From Hetaerina americana (lineage: Eukaryota; Arthropoda; Insecta; Odonata; Calopterygidae): DNA of 64,000 nucleotides. A program made the position numbers and the translations under genes. The DNA is taken from contig JAKTNV010000115.1 in NCBI GenBank assembly GCA_022747635.1, positions 248,001-312,000 on the forward strand, given 5' to 3'. Below are positions 10,047 through 22,599 of the stretch, piece by piece. Position 1 is the first letter of the stretch, and the number at the start of each line of letters is the position of its first letter. Under the pieces are notes generated by a model that made no database searches, was not told the origin of the DNA, and saw only the letters and a list, made by a program, of their open reading frames with translations.

Positions 10047-13000
10047 AAGGTTTGTATAAAAAGTATCGGTAACATTTTTTTCCTGAAGTGTGCGTGAAAT
10101 GATGAATTCACACCGTTGGTTAACAGTACGATTGATCGCACACTTAACCGACATAAAATTGGTATTGATGAGATGACAGTGCCCACCATTATCACTGAAA
10201 ATTTAGCAATGCGAAATATCTGCGCTTAACTCGTTCCGAAGGTCTTGACTTAAGCTTTAATGTAGATTTACAAAGTTTTATTTTGGCGTTATTCATCATG
10301 GAACAATTCCCCAAAGTTGCGCCTGAAACGATTAATTATTGATAAATTAAGTTGAATATGATGAAATTATAATTTGTCAATGCTCCCCTAAATTCAGTTA
10401 AGCGCAATGTATTCCAAGAGAATGGCAGTTTACTGACGGTAAATGTGCCAGCATGAATTAAAATCACTTTTAACTTACTTATCTACGACAAAGTTATTTA
10501 AAGAAATCTGGAGATGCATTAATAATTATTTAAAAGACATTTTATCGGCATCTACTGAGACTGGTAAAAATTGTTGAAGAAATATATATTTATGATGTTT
10601 CCGTTCCAGCATCCGTCCGCTCAACGCTTCTCAGTATGCCCATATTGTAAGGTATACAATATTGAGGTTAAATATCCAAGGGCAAATGACCGAAATCTTT
10701 AATTAGTCAATTTAATATTGTCTATGTCGATCCGAATGCTAAAAATTGTACCTAGACATATTACACGCGGATCTCTTATGTTATTAAACCTGGATAAATG
10801 ATTTTAATACTCTTTTGTTTCTTAATTCCATATTTCATGATTCCTAATTGACCGACTCAAGAAAAATGGCATTGCATGCAAAGATTGAAGCCGTAATCAT
10901 ATTGAAATGCAAAAATAGAAAAAAAATAATATTAGTTGAAGATGATATACATATATCTTTCGGAAAACTAAACCGTGACTCCGCCAAGGTGGTAGAATAA
11001 TCTTGCATTTCATTTCAGGATAGTTCATTTCGTGCAACGAATGCGTGTACATTTTAGCTTAAATATTTTCCTACCCAATATCATTAAAAGTTCTTTTGCC
11101 AGCAATTGTCTAGAACTTGGAAAGGTCTTTGTGGGCAAGTCATTCTAATCCCATAATTGCATCAATAACAACACTATACTGAGATTAAATCCAAGTTGGC
11201 AAGGAATAAATCAGGGTTACACTTAAAGACTCGCTGGCCATAGATGACCGGGGACACTTTTTTTGTTGCCTAGGATTAAAATAAATGAAACTTGTTGTTT
11301 TAGCGTAAATCCGTTAATATTATATGGAAACTACCTTTTACACTGAAGCCACATATTCGTTTTTGTACGATTTCAGTGTGCTAATTATATTTATATGACA
11401 TATCTAACACCCGAATCCCACATAATGTGAGAAGCACGGTTAGGAAAAAATGCTGAACATTATTTGAGCTAGGAAACATATTTATTAATCCATGAGTTAA
11501 TTAGCGTACCTTTTACATTAATTGATGGCATATAATTACATGCCATTACTATATTCATTCTTAATTAATCTATTATATAATTTCGCCGTTAGATATTTCA
11601 AACTGACCCTGTCAAAATCGTTTTACCCTAGCGCCAGAATTCATTTATTCATCCCTGGATCAAATAAATTTAAGATGTGCCCTTAAGGCATTTTATTTTC
11701 TGACTAACCCTTTAACGGAAAAAAAATATTATCTTCTCCTGCAGATGACTCGCTTGAAATGCTTAACGCTTACGCTCTTCAGTGTTTTAATTTCCGCAGT
11801 AAGCTGAAAAAAAGAAGTTTCCCCTCCCTTGTTTCCGTATTAATCTTACGGGAGCAGTATTCTATAATTACGTTACGTACGCTGGAAAAATCATTCATGC
11901 TCATTATTTAATTCATATCTTTCCCGACCGGAGGTGGAAACCGGTAATTTCTTCGACTTCATATCCCATCCCACAAGCCGGACTCGGAAATATATTCCAA
12001 AGAAACGGGAACCATTTTAATCTCCCATTTGGGATATTTTTTGGCTCGTAGAGTGTTTTGAGCCGTGAAATGTGGGTCACACGCGAAGCCTTTCCACGCT
12101 CAAGTAAGTGTTTGCCCTTTCGCGTGCTTGATCCTTTTTTTTAAGGTCTTAGCGTTATTACTGACTCTCTTTGAATTCGATTTAATTAGTTCGGTGTATT
12201 TAGGGTCGATCGAAATGGAGCTTTGTCTCGGAACAGGGTATTGTTTTTTTAACAACGAGACGCTTAAAAATTTATGAATTTAGTTCACCGAGATCGACTT
12301 CCGCCGTTTCAAAGCCTCTCGTTATTATGCCGACCCATTCCACCATTATACTCGTATCTCAAAAATATATTAACGTACGTCTGGTATTTGGAGTAAATAC
12401 ATGCATCAAGGAAATTCGTTTACGTGTATTTCGTCTCAATTGTGATTGTTGAATTCAAAGAGAGGAGTAGGGCTATCTCCTCAATTTCGACTGAGCACGT
12501 GGCAACCTATTCATTTCCCTCATTTTTCATTTTAAGAACAGTATTTACTTGTTCATTTTACATAGTAAATTGTATTTTTTCCACATTGATTGGATTATAA
12601 TAATTTCTTCCGTCGGTCAACTAAATCTTTCAGCGTAGAGTGCAGCTCAGAACTGTTGGGTGAGATATTATTTTCTTAAAGTATGCTTCATTATTACATG
12701 AGTCAGCGTACTTTAATCTGATGTTGGTGAGGTGATGAATTATTGATTGTAATTATACGAAAATATTCATTTTTTGGAATATTCATGTATATACATGTAT
12801 GTATTTATTTCTTCCCTTAAATTCCTTTGCGGAAAAATGAAATGTTGGTTGGAAATATAATTTTACCTTCTATCGTACGTAAATACCTCATCGCCTCTAA
12901 TAGTTGAAATCAAATTTGAAAATACGAAATAAATATTTGATTGGACTCCTGCTGTGTGATTTAGAGAGCAGCTATTTAGCAAAAATAATCCGAGGTGTCT

Positions 13001-13550
13001 CTTCCTCGAAATTTTACGCTAGGAGAACAAAACGTACCCACAGCCCTTCTAAATTCAAAATCTGGCTCGAAGAATTAAACAGCAAACATTGATTTTGGAG
13101 TGAAATCTAATTTTTAAGCTTACTACATTTTCGTTTTCCTTGCTAAATGACGATGATAGATTTACGACAATATTCGATTTCCAGGGATACGTACAGGGCT
13201 ATGTGGCAAGCTGCCATAGAAAAATTGGAAAAGAGGCATGAACGCTGTTGATAACTTAGTTGAAGTATTTGCTTAGGGACCATTCCGCTGCAAGTGTAAT
13301 ATTTCACTGAGAACTTTGCGAAATATATTAAATCGATGGCCAAAACTTCGTATTTAAAATTAAAATTGAAAATAGGTCAGAAAAATCAAAATTTATTGCA
13401 GTCATGAGGTTGATATAAAATTCACAGATTTATCGGCAAAGGACGGCTTTTTGTGGTAATCCACATAATTTCAATCTAAATGAAGGTTAATCTGTGAAAA
13501 GACGAGTGAATTGTCATCCGATTGCTTGAGGATTCACAACTGATAAAAAT
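10047..13550. other. no identifiable feature
   Basis: Uniform AT-rich sequence with no frame longer than about 70 codons that shows any domain, and no repeat I recognise. Confidence 0.4.
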
Positions 13551-13551
13551 A

Positions 13552-14304
13552 CGAGGGTCATCTGGAAAGTAGTACCCGTTCGTGAAATGAAGACACAAAA
13601 GTAAATATTAACAAACATAAAAAATTTTATTTGAAAGAGGATACTTTAAACTACTTCTCAACATAATCTCCAAGCAAATTAAGGCATTTGTCATAACGTG
13701 TGACAAGTTTCTGTATTCCTGCTGCATAGTCCTTCGCCGCCAGCTCATTGAGATACGCGAGGGACCCATCTTGCACAAATTTTTGCATAATGCAGATGGT
13801 GTTTAACAATTTCATGAACAATTGTTCGAGAAACATTGGGAAAATGCTCACAGATGTCATCAATTGTGACGCGCCGATCGTTCCTCACGAATTCGTCAAC
13901 TGAGCTCACCAGTTGGTCTGTAATGACAGACGGTCTCCCCGAACGCTCATCGTCGTGTGTGTTCCCCCTCCCCATGTTGAAGTTGCGACACCACCGCCGA
14001 ACAGACGACTCGTCCATTACATTGTCTCCATACACCTCCTTTAATTGGCGATGAATATCACATGGGCGAACGTTTCTTGCATTGAGGAATTTAATCACTG
14101 CCCTCACTTCACAACTGGCGGCGTTCTCAATTTTTTTAAACATTGTAAACAATCACAGAAACAACACAGGCAATGCTAGCGTCACGCAACTTGGCTCAGA
14201 GAAGGCAGACAAGCCACTGAAGCTATCTGACCTCGTCCAGCGGCTACTCGCGTCGTCAGCACTTCATGCGGCACGAACGGGTACTACTTTCCGGATGACC
14301 CTCG
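13552..14304 (-). mobile_element. 753-bp mariner deletion derivative, copy 1
   Basis: Inverted ends GAGGGTCATCYGGAAAGTAGT and about 10 further bases (CCCGTTCGTG) close the element, with TA on each side (13550-13551 and 14305-14306). It is nearly identical to 27222-27974 and the same length but opposite in orientation; I see only a handful of differences, all near the ends. It encodes the N-terminal DNA-binding part of a mariner transposase, then jumps straight to the last ~35 codons, so the catalytic domain is deleted. Confidence 0.9.
13745..14143 (-). CDS. mariner HTH-only protein (132 aa), copy 1
   Basis: The frame begins at the ATG at 14143 (MFKKIEN), the usual N-terminus of this mariner group. 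Residues about 2-62 form the first helix-turn-helix, with the diagnostic VRAVIKFLNARNV, IHRQLKEVYGD and VRRWCRNFN segments. DDERSGRPS at about 65-73 is the linker, and the second helix-turn-helix (RRVTIDDICEHF...SRTIVHEIV) runs to about 118. The frame ends just after CARWVPR, where the deletion joins out-of-frame C-terminal codons (VSQ-stop). All three catalytic aspartates are absent. The product could bind mariner ends but not cut. The protein is identical to the copy at 27.4 kb. Expression is unknown; it may be a dead derivative. Confidence 0.75.
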   Translation of the reverse strand: MFKKIENAASCEVRAVIKFLNARNVRPCDIHRQLKEVYGDNVMDESSVRRWCRNFNMGRGNTHDDERSGRPSVITDQLVSSVDEFVRNDRRVTIDDICEHFPNVSRTIVHEIVKHHLHYAKICARWVPRVSQ

Positions 14305-14306
14305 TA

Positions 14307-17300
14307 ATTATCTCATAATAAAGGATTTTGGTGCTTGGTCATTGATTTTGGTGATTTTGTATTCTTATCGAGATATAGTAATTAACCGGTTTTTACGTTG
14401 ATGGGCGGAGTGAAATTGGAGAGGTCTCATTTGCAAACGAATAAATTTACATATCCATACGTCTCTCTCTCTATCTCTTTTTTTGGGGAATATTTTAATA
14501 TTAAAGCATTGAAATACTTTCGACTCTGGCAGTGGATTTACAAATGTTAGCGATAAATTCAGTTCTGTAGGTAAATAATCAAATGCAAATGGCGGAAAAA
14601 CTATTCAGTTATCTTTTAAATATGTGTTAGTTCCTTGTTTACTGAATTACTAAAAATACATTTGGTGGAGCGTACTCAACAAAAGCTACGAACAAAGAGT
14701 TTCTTTGCGTTTGTTTTATGAAAAGTGAATCGTGGTAGCTTGTAAGTACTGAAACGTTTAATTGAGGTGACTTTTCCGACGGAACAGTACATCATATGAG
14801 AATTTTTTAAATAAATTTGTTAAATTCTTGAGCTATGGATTCACTCATAAATTTAGGTACTTCAGAGAACCGGGAAAATATGAATTATACCTTAAAAAAT
14901 AAATATGAAGTCCACTTGGGGTCCAAAACCCTGTCACCGGTCACTCTAATCTTACTTCATTCGAGGAGTCGGACAAAACTAAAAGATAGTGGCGGTCAAT
15001 ATGTCGGCGGGGAAATAATGGAAGTAAAAATCTGATAAAATTTTGCTTTGTTTGAGTGTTACGTTGGGGATTGAGTGAATTTTTGTGATCGAAACGTTTA
15101 AAGAAGAAAAACCCTGACTCCTAAAGCGTGGCGCTGAAACGCTTCTTTGTCCATCGCCTCAGTGCCGCGGGTCGCCATCTATGACTCGAATGCTGTACCG
15201 ACGACTAATTATCAATTATGTTTTCTTCATATTTGTCCTCCTCTCTTAGCCATGCATGTAAATGGAAACCTTTTGGAAAAATATGTGTCGTGTGGGTGTG
15301 ATATCGATTGCATAATATATTATAAGTAATGAGAGACCAACATGAAACATTATATGAGACTGAAATTCCGAATTGAGTCAAAATAATGAATATTTTTCCC
15401 ACGTATGGTCGCAACGATACCAAGCAATCGGAAATATATGTAAAAAGAAGTTGTTTTGTGTTGAAATTAAACAATCCGATTATTCTAAATCAATGATGTA
15501 ACTTTTCAACGTTTCCAATTTCAAATATTTGATCAAACGTGGATGGGATGACTGTGTATTCATTCGCCTGGCAGACAAAAGTACTGTTGTTTTATATCTG
15601 ATTCCCTGGAACATTTTTGAATGGGAATTGTATTGTTATATTGAAGCAAATATCAAGGAAACAGAGGTTCAAATGTATTCTCTTTGAATTTAATAGTTTT
15701 CTATGTAAAATTTTGCATTATTGGTAACAATATTCTTTAATTTTTAATGTTAGTCTAGCCAATCAAATTTTCCCATCCAAATGCGTTATTCATAACTTTG
15801 GTTTGTTAAGGTTGTTTAAAACACTCATTTAGTCCATTTGCCATTCATTGTAGCGTAAGCGGTTAACCAAATTACTATTAAAAGTTCCAAGTTTACTCAG
15901 TAAGGTTATGGCGTTGAAAGTTTGAAATTAGTGTGCATCGTACAACATAATATCTATGCGCTATTTCACAAGGCGCGAGTTTTTCCCGTACATGGAACCA
16001 TTTGTGGGCCAAAAAAAGGTTTTAAGCCTCAACGGTTACTTGATAGCTCCACACTCGCAAGCGCTCTGTGAAAGATTCCGACAAATTAGTAAAAAAAATG
16101 CAAAACGGTCGTTATGAGTATAAATGTAAATGATCGTTTTCAGTAAAATGCATTGGGGTTCATGTTAGACTGAATCGTAAGTTTTATGGGCAACTCCCCT
16201 GCGGTTACTGGAATTTTGTTTCGGCTTCTATGAACCTTGCAATGCACTCTCCTTCCATTTTCGGTAATTTCGTTGACTTCACGCAGCAGTTATTCACGAA
16301 AAGAATGAACCCGTGGGACAAAATTTTAAGAAATATATTTTTGAAAATTAGTTTTTTTTTTCTAAAAATTCTGAACGAGTATAATTTCTACTTGCTGTTT
16401 GGCATCGATGGAACTTTCCAAAGAAGGGCTACTATCTCGCCGCTTCCCAACTTCATATGGCATATATGTTCATATCCTTCGGTTTGGATTCAAATTGCAT
16501 CCGCACTGCAAGCCTCTCCCCACTCGTGAAGGTCGTTAAAGGGCTCTTTTGCGGTCATCATTTCGGTGACCCCTCCGTTTACGCGTATTTATTGTTCTCC
16601 GATGACCGATTCCAATCATGCCAAACGCCTTAGTGGAGACCCAAGGGATGGCATGCAAATTTAGATGTGCTCGCCGAATCCATCTCCGTCAACCACCCCA
16701 CCCTTTCCCCCGCTTTCCGACTCTTTCCTCCGCTTGCATTCTCACCCCTGACTCATTCCTATCGTGTTATTCTCCCTCGCTCCTCCCTCCCCATTTGCGG
16801 GACGGAGTGCGGATGCCGGGGAGAGAGGGGATCGGGATAGAGTCAGGCATTCGAAGAGAGAAGGGAGGGGAGAGCACGGGAATGGAGGGATGACGAGGAC
16901 ACGCATCGGGGTGGTATTTGGCGTGGCCAGAGCCACCTAGATCTCTTCAAACTGCTCCCCCTCCCACCTTACTATCCCCGATCTCAACCCTTCGGTGACT
17001 CTCATCCCTCCTCCTTGCGAGACTGTTCGCTTCTCCGCCTCTCTCTCTCGTTAACCATCGACCAGATCACCACTCTCCCTTCCCTCTCCTCTTCCTTTCA
17101 TGCCGTGTGCTTGATAGCTCATTTTAAAGATTCTCCGACGACTACTCCTCTGCTATGACCGTATCGTTTTTGGAGATCGCGATGGGAAAATATTTGAAAC
17201 CATGATTCACCCGCAGACCGCGGCTGCTTTTATAGCGATCGGAGATGAGGTGGGTAGGAAGGGGTACGTTGAAGAGACTGAACTTGCCAATCCACTACCT

Positions 17301-19190
17301 ATCTCTGATTCCTTTCCCTCCTATTTCAACCGCATTTCCCCAATCTCCCCTTTCGCCCGTATCCTCCTGTCTGTGCTATTCTTTTTTTCGCAAGATGTTA
17401 GAGACGGGAGCCTTTAAAATTTAAGGTCGATGTCCGTCGAGGAATAAATTTTCCTAACTTCATCATTAAATGCCCTGAGACGAATAGAACACGACTTCCA
17501 TGGTAAATGTAGTTAAATAGATTGGATAAATGTCAGTCTCCAATAACCTTTTCTAAATTATTAGCTATTAGCCTTCTCAATAGATTAATATGTTCCTTTG
17601 AGATTTCACAATTATTTACAATATTATTTCATACTTGTATATCCGAATCTTAAAGGTGATTTTGAAATTTTAATTTATGTTTTTCAATACCGATGGAGCC
17701 ACTGCAATATCCTATTTTGATTATTTTGATAATCCTTCACCATTGGTTCTTTGAACCAATTAAGTTTTTTGCTTTTGTAGCAACCCCTTTTAAAATGCCT
17801 TAGTCATCATGAAAAAAATGAGAAATAGGATTTGTATTGAACCTGAGGTTGCACTTGCAGAAAATTACTTCTCTTTACTAACCTCAAGGACAGTGATTAT
17901 ATCGAGAGTCCTTGATGGGTGAGACTGGAGGTCTCAAATCACCAATGTAAACGGAGTATGGTAAGATACTTTAACCAATTGTGGGACAGACTCTCTTCCT
18001 GGTCTCACAACAGTGATTTTCCCACAACAGCCTGGTGCCCAAAGCGTCATGAAATGCGTACGTTTCACTGGATAAGTCCAAAGGCTTCGTCGCTAGAGCC
18101 TGAGACGTCACTCTGAGACTCTCTGAGGGAACCTACCCTTCATCAACGTACATGAATAATATTACAATTGACTTCTACTGGTTCTCCTGTTCTATTATCA
18201 CCGTATTCTCCATGAAATGGCATGTAACTGGAAGATCTGATGAACCCTCTTTGTACCCAATGAAGTCTGCTAACTGAGGGAAAGTTAACCTTGGGGCATA
18301 GAAAGTATTAACATTTTTACATCAGCAGGCCAGGAGAAAGAATTATTTTAGAAATTATGAAAAGTGTACAGAAAATTCCATTTATGAAGGCTTAATCTTG
18401 ATGTCCGTCAGAGGGTTCGAAGTTTGACATTCCATCGGAGTGTGCCACAATGAACATGTATCTCATCATTTTCGTGTTCGTTACCAAAATTTAACTGAAA
18501 TTTATCCTCATCTACTGGTTTGTAAGCGCGTCGTCTGCGTGGGAAACTGGTGCATCAGCGGCCTCAAAAATTGGGTTCCCTCGGAAAAATATAAAAAAGT
18601 AATGCCTGATGTGGGAATGCCGTCAATCCTATCCTTTCCTAGATCATTTAACATTTTATTGGTATTCCACTTTTTATTCTTCATCTGGCTGTATTTGGAT
18701 TTTCTGAGTTGTTTATGAATATCTTCATAACATAAGGCCACCCGAAGGATCACTTTTTTAATTGCCTTGTCATTGTGGTAATACATCTAAATCTTTCAAA
18801 ATATTTTTTCGTTTTCGATCTTTTGGTGAGTTTCTCACGGTTAAAGCATTTATAAACCAACGTCAAATGTATTTTTTCCGTCTCCTCACAAAAAATTGAA
18901 AGGTAGGTAGCTGTGACCAGTATAATATACTTAGTTCAATTCAGTCCCAAAATATATTTGCTGATTTCATTTCACGGGAATACTTGAAAGATAAATAGAA
19001 TATTTTTTTTATAAATAGCAATGATTTTTGGATTCTTTTTCCTATTTTGAGCTATTAAAATACAATAGAAATATAAATTGAAAGCACTTGGATGGGTTTT
19101 TCTTCACAGAGAGTCATGATGCCTACCTTCAGTTCTGATACCGATTTTAAATTACTACCCTTTTTATAGTTTTTGCATAGTTCTTTCAGT
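14307..19190. other. no gene; one C/T-rich GC-richer stretch
   Basis: Mostly AT-rich and featureless. From 16680 to about 17110 the sequence becomes GC-richer and C/T-rich, similar in feel to 60-470, with no convincing coding frame. A C/T-poor block at 17890-18120 has no recognisable features. Confidence 0.4.
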
Positions 19191-19197
19191 CTGACAT

Positions 19198-19253
19198 ACG
19201 CGTAGTTTGAACTAAGTTTCACCCCTACGTGTATCTTAGTTCAAATTACGCGT
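19198..19253. repeat. 19-bp hairpin with 18-nt loop
   Basis: The arms 19198-19216 and 19235-19253 (ACGCGTARTTTGAACTAAG and its complement) differ at one base. Confidence 0.85.
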
Positions 19254-19837
19254 GGAAACTCCCGAAAATAAATCGTGATAATGTCTAAGAGCTCAAATTG
19301 AATGAGAAAAGGTTATTAATGATAAGATCTCACCTATACTTTTGGGAGTAAAAGTTTTTTCCTATGTAATTGGGTTATTCTTCCGTCTAAAACCTCTTTG
19401 GCGGAGAACCAGCTTACCCTCCCATGGTTTCCTGTGTTGGCTAAATATATGCATAGCATCAGTGAGGAAAAAATGTATAAATAAGTTTCTCATGCATATC
19501 ATATCATGTGGATTAAATGAGATTTTTACTAAATTGTATCCTGCTCACAAATAGTAAATCTTTTGTAATTAAAAGTTATTATGTTAGCTAGTAAATAAGA
19601 ATGTGAAGATTATCATAATATAAAATGACCGGAAACTACTCTAGGGAAGGCCTGAAGGAATATTTCAGAACTTGTGCACTTCATCGCATTAATATATGCA
19701 TCAGAAGGATGGCCCAGTAGCCACCACGACCGCAACTTTGAAGGAGGTACAAGGGAATACCCCGAGGGACCTCTAAGGGCCAACGCCCCCGTCGCCACTT
19801 AACCGCTCACCGCCACTGCGGGGTGCAAACCCACAGA
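19254..19837. other. no recognised feature
   Basis: AT-rich to 19610, then rising GC. A minus-strand 61-codon frame (19613-19798) has no recognisable domain. Confidence 0.35.
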
Positions 19838-19996
19838 ATTCAAGGCGCTAGGAGCAGGACCGGGGCGCGGTCTTCCTCTCCGCGACGGACGAGGGGAACC
19901 GCGAGCTCTGGGAGACAATCACGTCCATCGCCAGGCCCCTTCGTCGGTACATCACTTTAAAAGAAGGCCAGCTACTCCTAGGCGCTAGGCAAAGGG
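19838..19996 (+). other. GC-rich coding-like block, unidentified
   Basis: After an in-frame stop the plus strand reads openly as EQDRGAVFLSATDEGNREL then WETITSIARPLRRYITLKEG, with G/C-rich third positions unlike the surroundings. It is followed directly by the LINE tail. It could be an older LINE or host-gene fragment. I do not recognise the protein. Confidence 0.3.
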
Positions 19997-20535
19997 GCTT
20001 TCAAAAGGAGGAGGGATTTGATGACAGGGACGTTGAGTCAGGATATTAAGAAAAGACTCGTGAAAACTTTGATAAAGAGCTAAGCTATGTACGGCCCGGA
20101 AACGTGGTCATTGAAGCAGGAGGATAGACATCGACTGGAGGCTTTTGAAATGTGGGTTTGGAGAAGAATGGAGAAGGTGAAATGGACAGAGAAGAAAACA
20201 AATGAGGAAGTACTTGGTATGGTGGGCGAAGAGAGGGGTTTGTTGGGAGCAATCCTATGGAGGCAGGAAAAATGGATGAGGGGCGTATTGACCGGCAGTG
20301 GGATGTTGAAGACTGTAATTGAGAGGAGAATGTTAGGCAAACGAGGAAAGGGAAGGAACAGGATAGGAATGTTGGACGGGATGAAGGGAGGGAGAAAGTA
20401 CTCAGAGATGAAGAGGGACCTGGTGTACACTAGGTTGCTGGATTTTGTTTTTTTAGGAGTCTTAAAATATTTATTTGGTGGTATTGTCCATCCAATAACC
20501 TACCTTAGCCGGTAGATTACCTAATAATAATAATT
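19997..20535 (+). pseudogene. LINE C-terminal fragment, best-preserved copy
   Basis: The element is truncated at its 5' end. Codons before 20087 (LMTGTLSQDIKKRLVKTLIKS, then a stop) lead into an uninterrupted frame to 20515: MYGPETWSLKQEDRHRLEAF, MWVWRRMEKVKWTEKKTNEE and LKTVIERRMLGKRGKGRN are its landmarks. This is the region after the RT domain of the family at 5.4-7.2 kb. The 3' end carries CCTACC...GGTAG and terminates in AATAATAATAAT, as expected for LINEs ending in short tandem repeats. No reverse transcriptase or endonuclease remains, so it is a dead 5'-truncated insertion, though only lightly mutated. Confidence 0.85.
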
Positions 20536-20539
20536 ATAT

Positions 20540-20556
20540 GTATGTATATGTGTGTG

Positions 20557-20588
<32 letters not shown>

Positions 20589-20599
20589 CACATACATAC
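20540..20599. repeat. palindromic TG-TA-CA microsatellite
   Basis: GTATGTATATGTGTGTG at the left mirrors CACACACACATACATAC at the right around a TA core, with one mismatch over 24-base arms. It sits directly after the AAT tail of the LINE copy. Confidence 0.9.
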
Positions 20600-21880
20600 G
20601 GTGCTCACATAAAATTTAAGAGCTATAATGGATCTTTTTAGGAGATACGGGAAGCCATACATTTTCTCTTGCATTTATCCAATTGGTCTCTGATATAAGA
20701 AAGAGTCTCTGAATCGTTTCTTTCGTGTGGACCTCCTATCAGGCACTGCAAGAGCAGGCCGCCGACGGAGCCAACGTGGTAGATTTGAAAGTGCCACCGG
20801 TACCCTTTAAAGCAGTGGCTAGGTGCCACGAGACGAGATTTTTCTTGCTTCCGCCTGCCGGTAAATATACGGAAGGACAAATGAGTGTGGTTACAGCGTG
20901 TCTTAGTTCATCTCGGGAATGGTGTCTAGAGGACTGGAGCTGGCCTTGAGGCTATAATTGTGGCCGATAATAAATTACCCTGCTAGCGCATGTTTTATTT
21001 TGTCCTCCAAAGAGGGTTTAGGAGCATTCATAAGTTGTTTGGAGACAGATACTGTTCGACTTTAGGCTTCTCCCACAGATCGACATGACCAGACTTCCCT
21101 TCAAAAAGGCTTATGGATTTATAGCGGCTTGATCTCTTCGTTCTCTCCTGCAATGATTAAGCGACGTGTAGAGCATTATTTGCACAATTCTACATCCAAA
21201 ATGTTGACGAACCTCGTTAAAATGAACTCGCATCAATGGTTTCTTTCTTCTACAATGAGTCAACTTCATTGAAAACCTCTTAAAGGCTTTTGAAATGTCC
21301 TTGGTGTAGACTTTTGAGTTTATGGAAACCAGTTGCGTCTCCAAATATGTAGAATAGTTACCCGATGTACCTGCATCTCACAATCCATTGCATACATATA
21401 CGCATTTGTGGTTTGGCATACCTTTAGTAGTATACCGCTTATGTAACTTGATTTAAGTAGCCTCGTTGTCGGGTAAGATCGATGCTTGAAGCACTCTTTC
21501 ACAAAAATCTTAGCAGTAAAAGAATTGATTATTTGTAAAAAAAAATAAATTAACAACCATGCGAATGCAAAGAAAGTTTGTAATAAATATAGAAGTGCAC
21601 GGTGAAGTGGTTAACATCGATGGAAATGTGTAATACATCTGACTATTATCTGCCATTAGCTACACATGTCAATATATACATGAGACTATTACCTGTGCAA
21701 CAAATAACTTTTATTTTTAATTTTTATTTGAGTTTATTCTTCAAACTAACCTATTGGAGTTGAATTAGCCTGCAGAAGATCAGTCATGAAAAAATTGCGG
21801 AACCCGCCTTTCCAATAACGAAACGTTAGAGCTGTTGATTTTAATAATACGAGTACATTACTAGAGCAAGTGAAACAGTT
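20600..21880. other. no supported gene; one unidentified open stretch
   Basis: At 20725-20946 the plus strand is open (QEQAADGANVVDLKVPPVP and on), and the minus strand is also open nearby. Neither matches a family I know. The rest is AT-rich and featureless. Confidence 0.3.
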
Positions 21881-21884
21881 CTTG

Positions 21885-22545
21885 GAAGAACTGACCTTTC
21901 TTGGAAGTGTTTTGAACCAAGATCTTAAAAGTAGTTGAGAAAGCAGAAGAAGAATTGCCATAGAGAAAGAAGCTTTCACATACTTGTAGAGGCGGAAATT
22001 GATGGCAGGGACATAGAATGAGAATGTTAAGAAATGGCTCGTTAAAATGTTGATATTAAGCGTGGTTTTGTGCGGCGCCGAAACATGAGTCTTGAAGCAA
22101 AATTATGAGAATATGTAGATCGTAGGCTTCCTAAATGAGGGTTTGAAGAGGGATGTAAAAGGTGAAATGGAGAGAGATGAAAACAAGCGTGGAAATTCTA
22201 GGTATGGTGGGGTAGGAGAGAGGATTGATGGGAGAAATCCAAAAGAGGCAGGAAAGATTAATTGAGAGCATTTTGATTGGCAATAGGATGGTGAGGACTG
22301 TGGTTAAGGGGAGGACGTCAGGCAACGAGGAAGGGGAAGAAATAATTTAGGCATGTTGATTGGAATGAAGGGAGAACAGAAGTATGTAGGGTTGAAGAGG
22401 TATGTACTGTGGTGTCCGATGTCAGGTTGTGTTTTGGTTAGGAGAGACACATAAATAAATGTATTGTTGTACAACTGTAAAGACTGTGTTAATCCAAAAC
22501 CTACTTTAAATGGTAGAATGAAACTAATAATTGATACAACATATT
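21885..22545 (+). pseudogene. degenerate LINE C-terminal copy
   Basis: EELTFLGSVLNQDLKSS, a stop, RRRIAIEKEAF, and then nucleotide-level matches to the MYGAETW, WTxxTNEEV-like, and LKTVIEG blocks, all with frequent stops. The 3' end keeps AAAACCTACTTTAAATGGTAG followed by ACTAATAATT. It converges on the opposite-strand copy at 22600-22985, with about 55 bases between the two 3' ends. Confidence 0.7.
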
Positions 22546-22599
22546 TTGATGTGGCATATGTATAAAAATCCTGTGATAGTGTGTGTGTCAAAGAGAACT

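Noticed and set aside
13836..14054. Plus-strand 72-codon frame found identically at 27.5-27.7 kb
   Set aside because: Antisense shadow of the mariner HTH frame; identity follows from the duplicated element.
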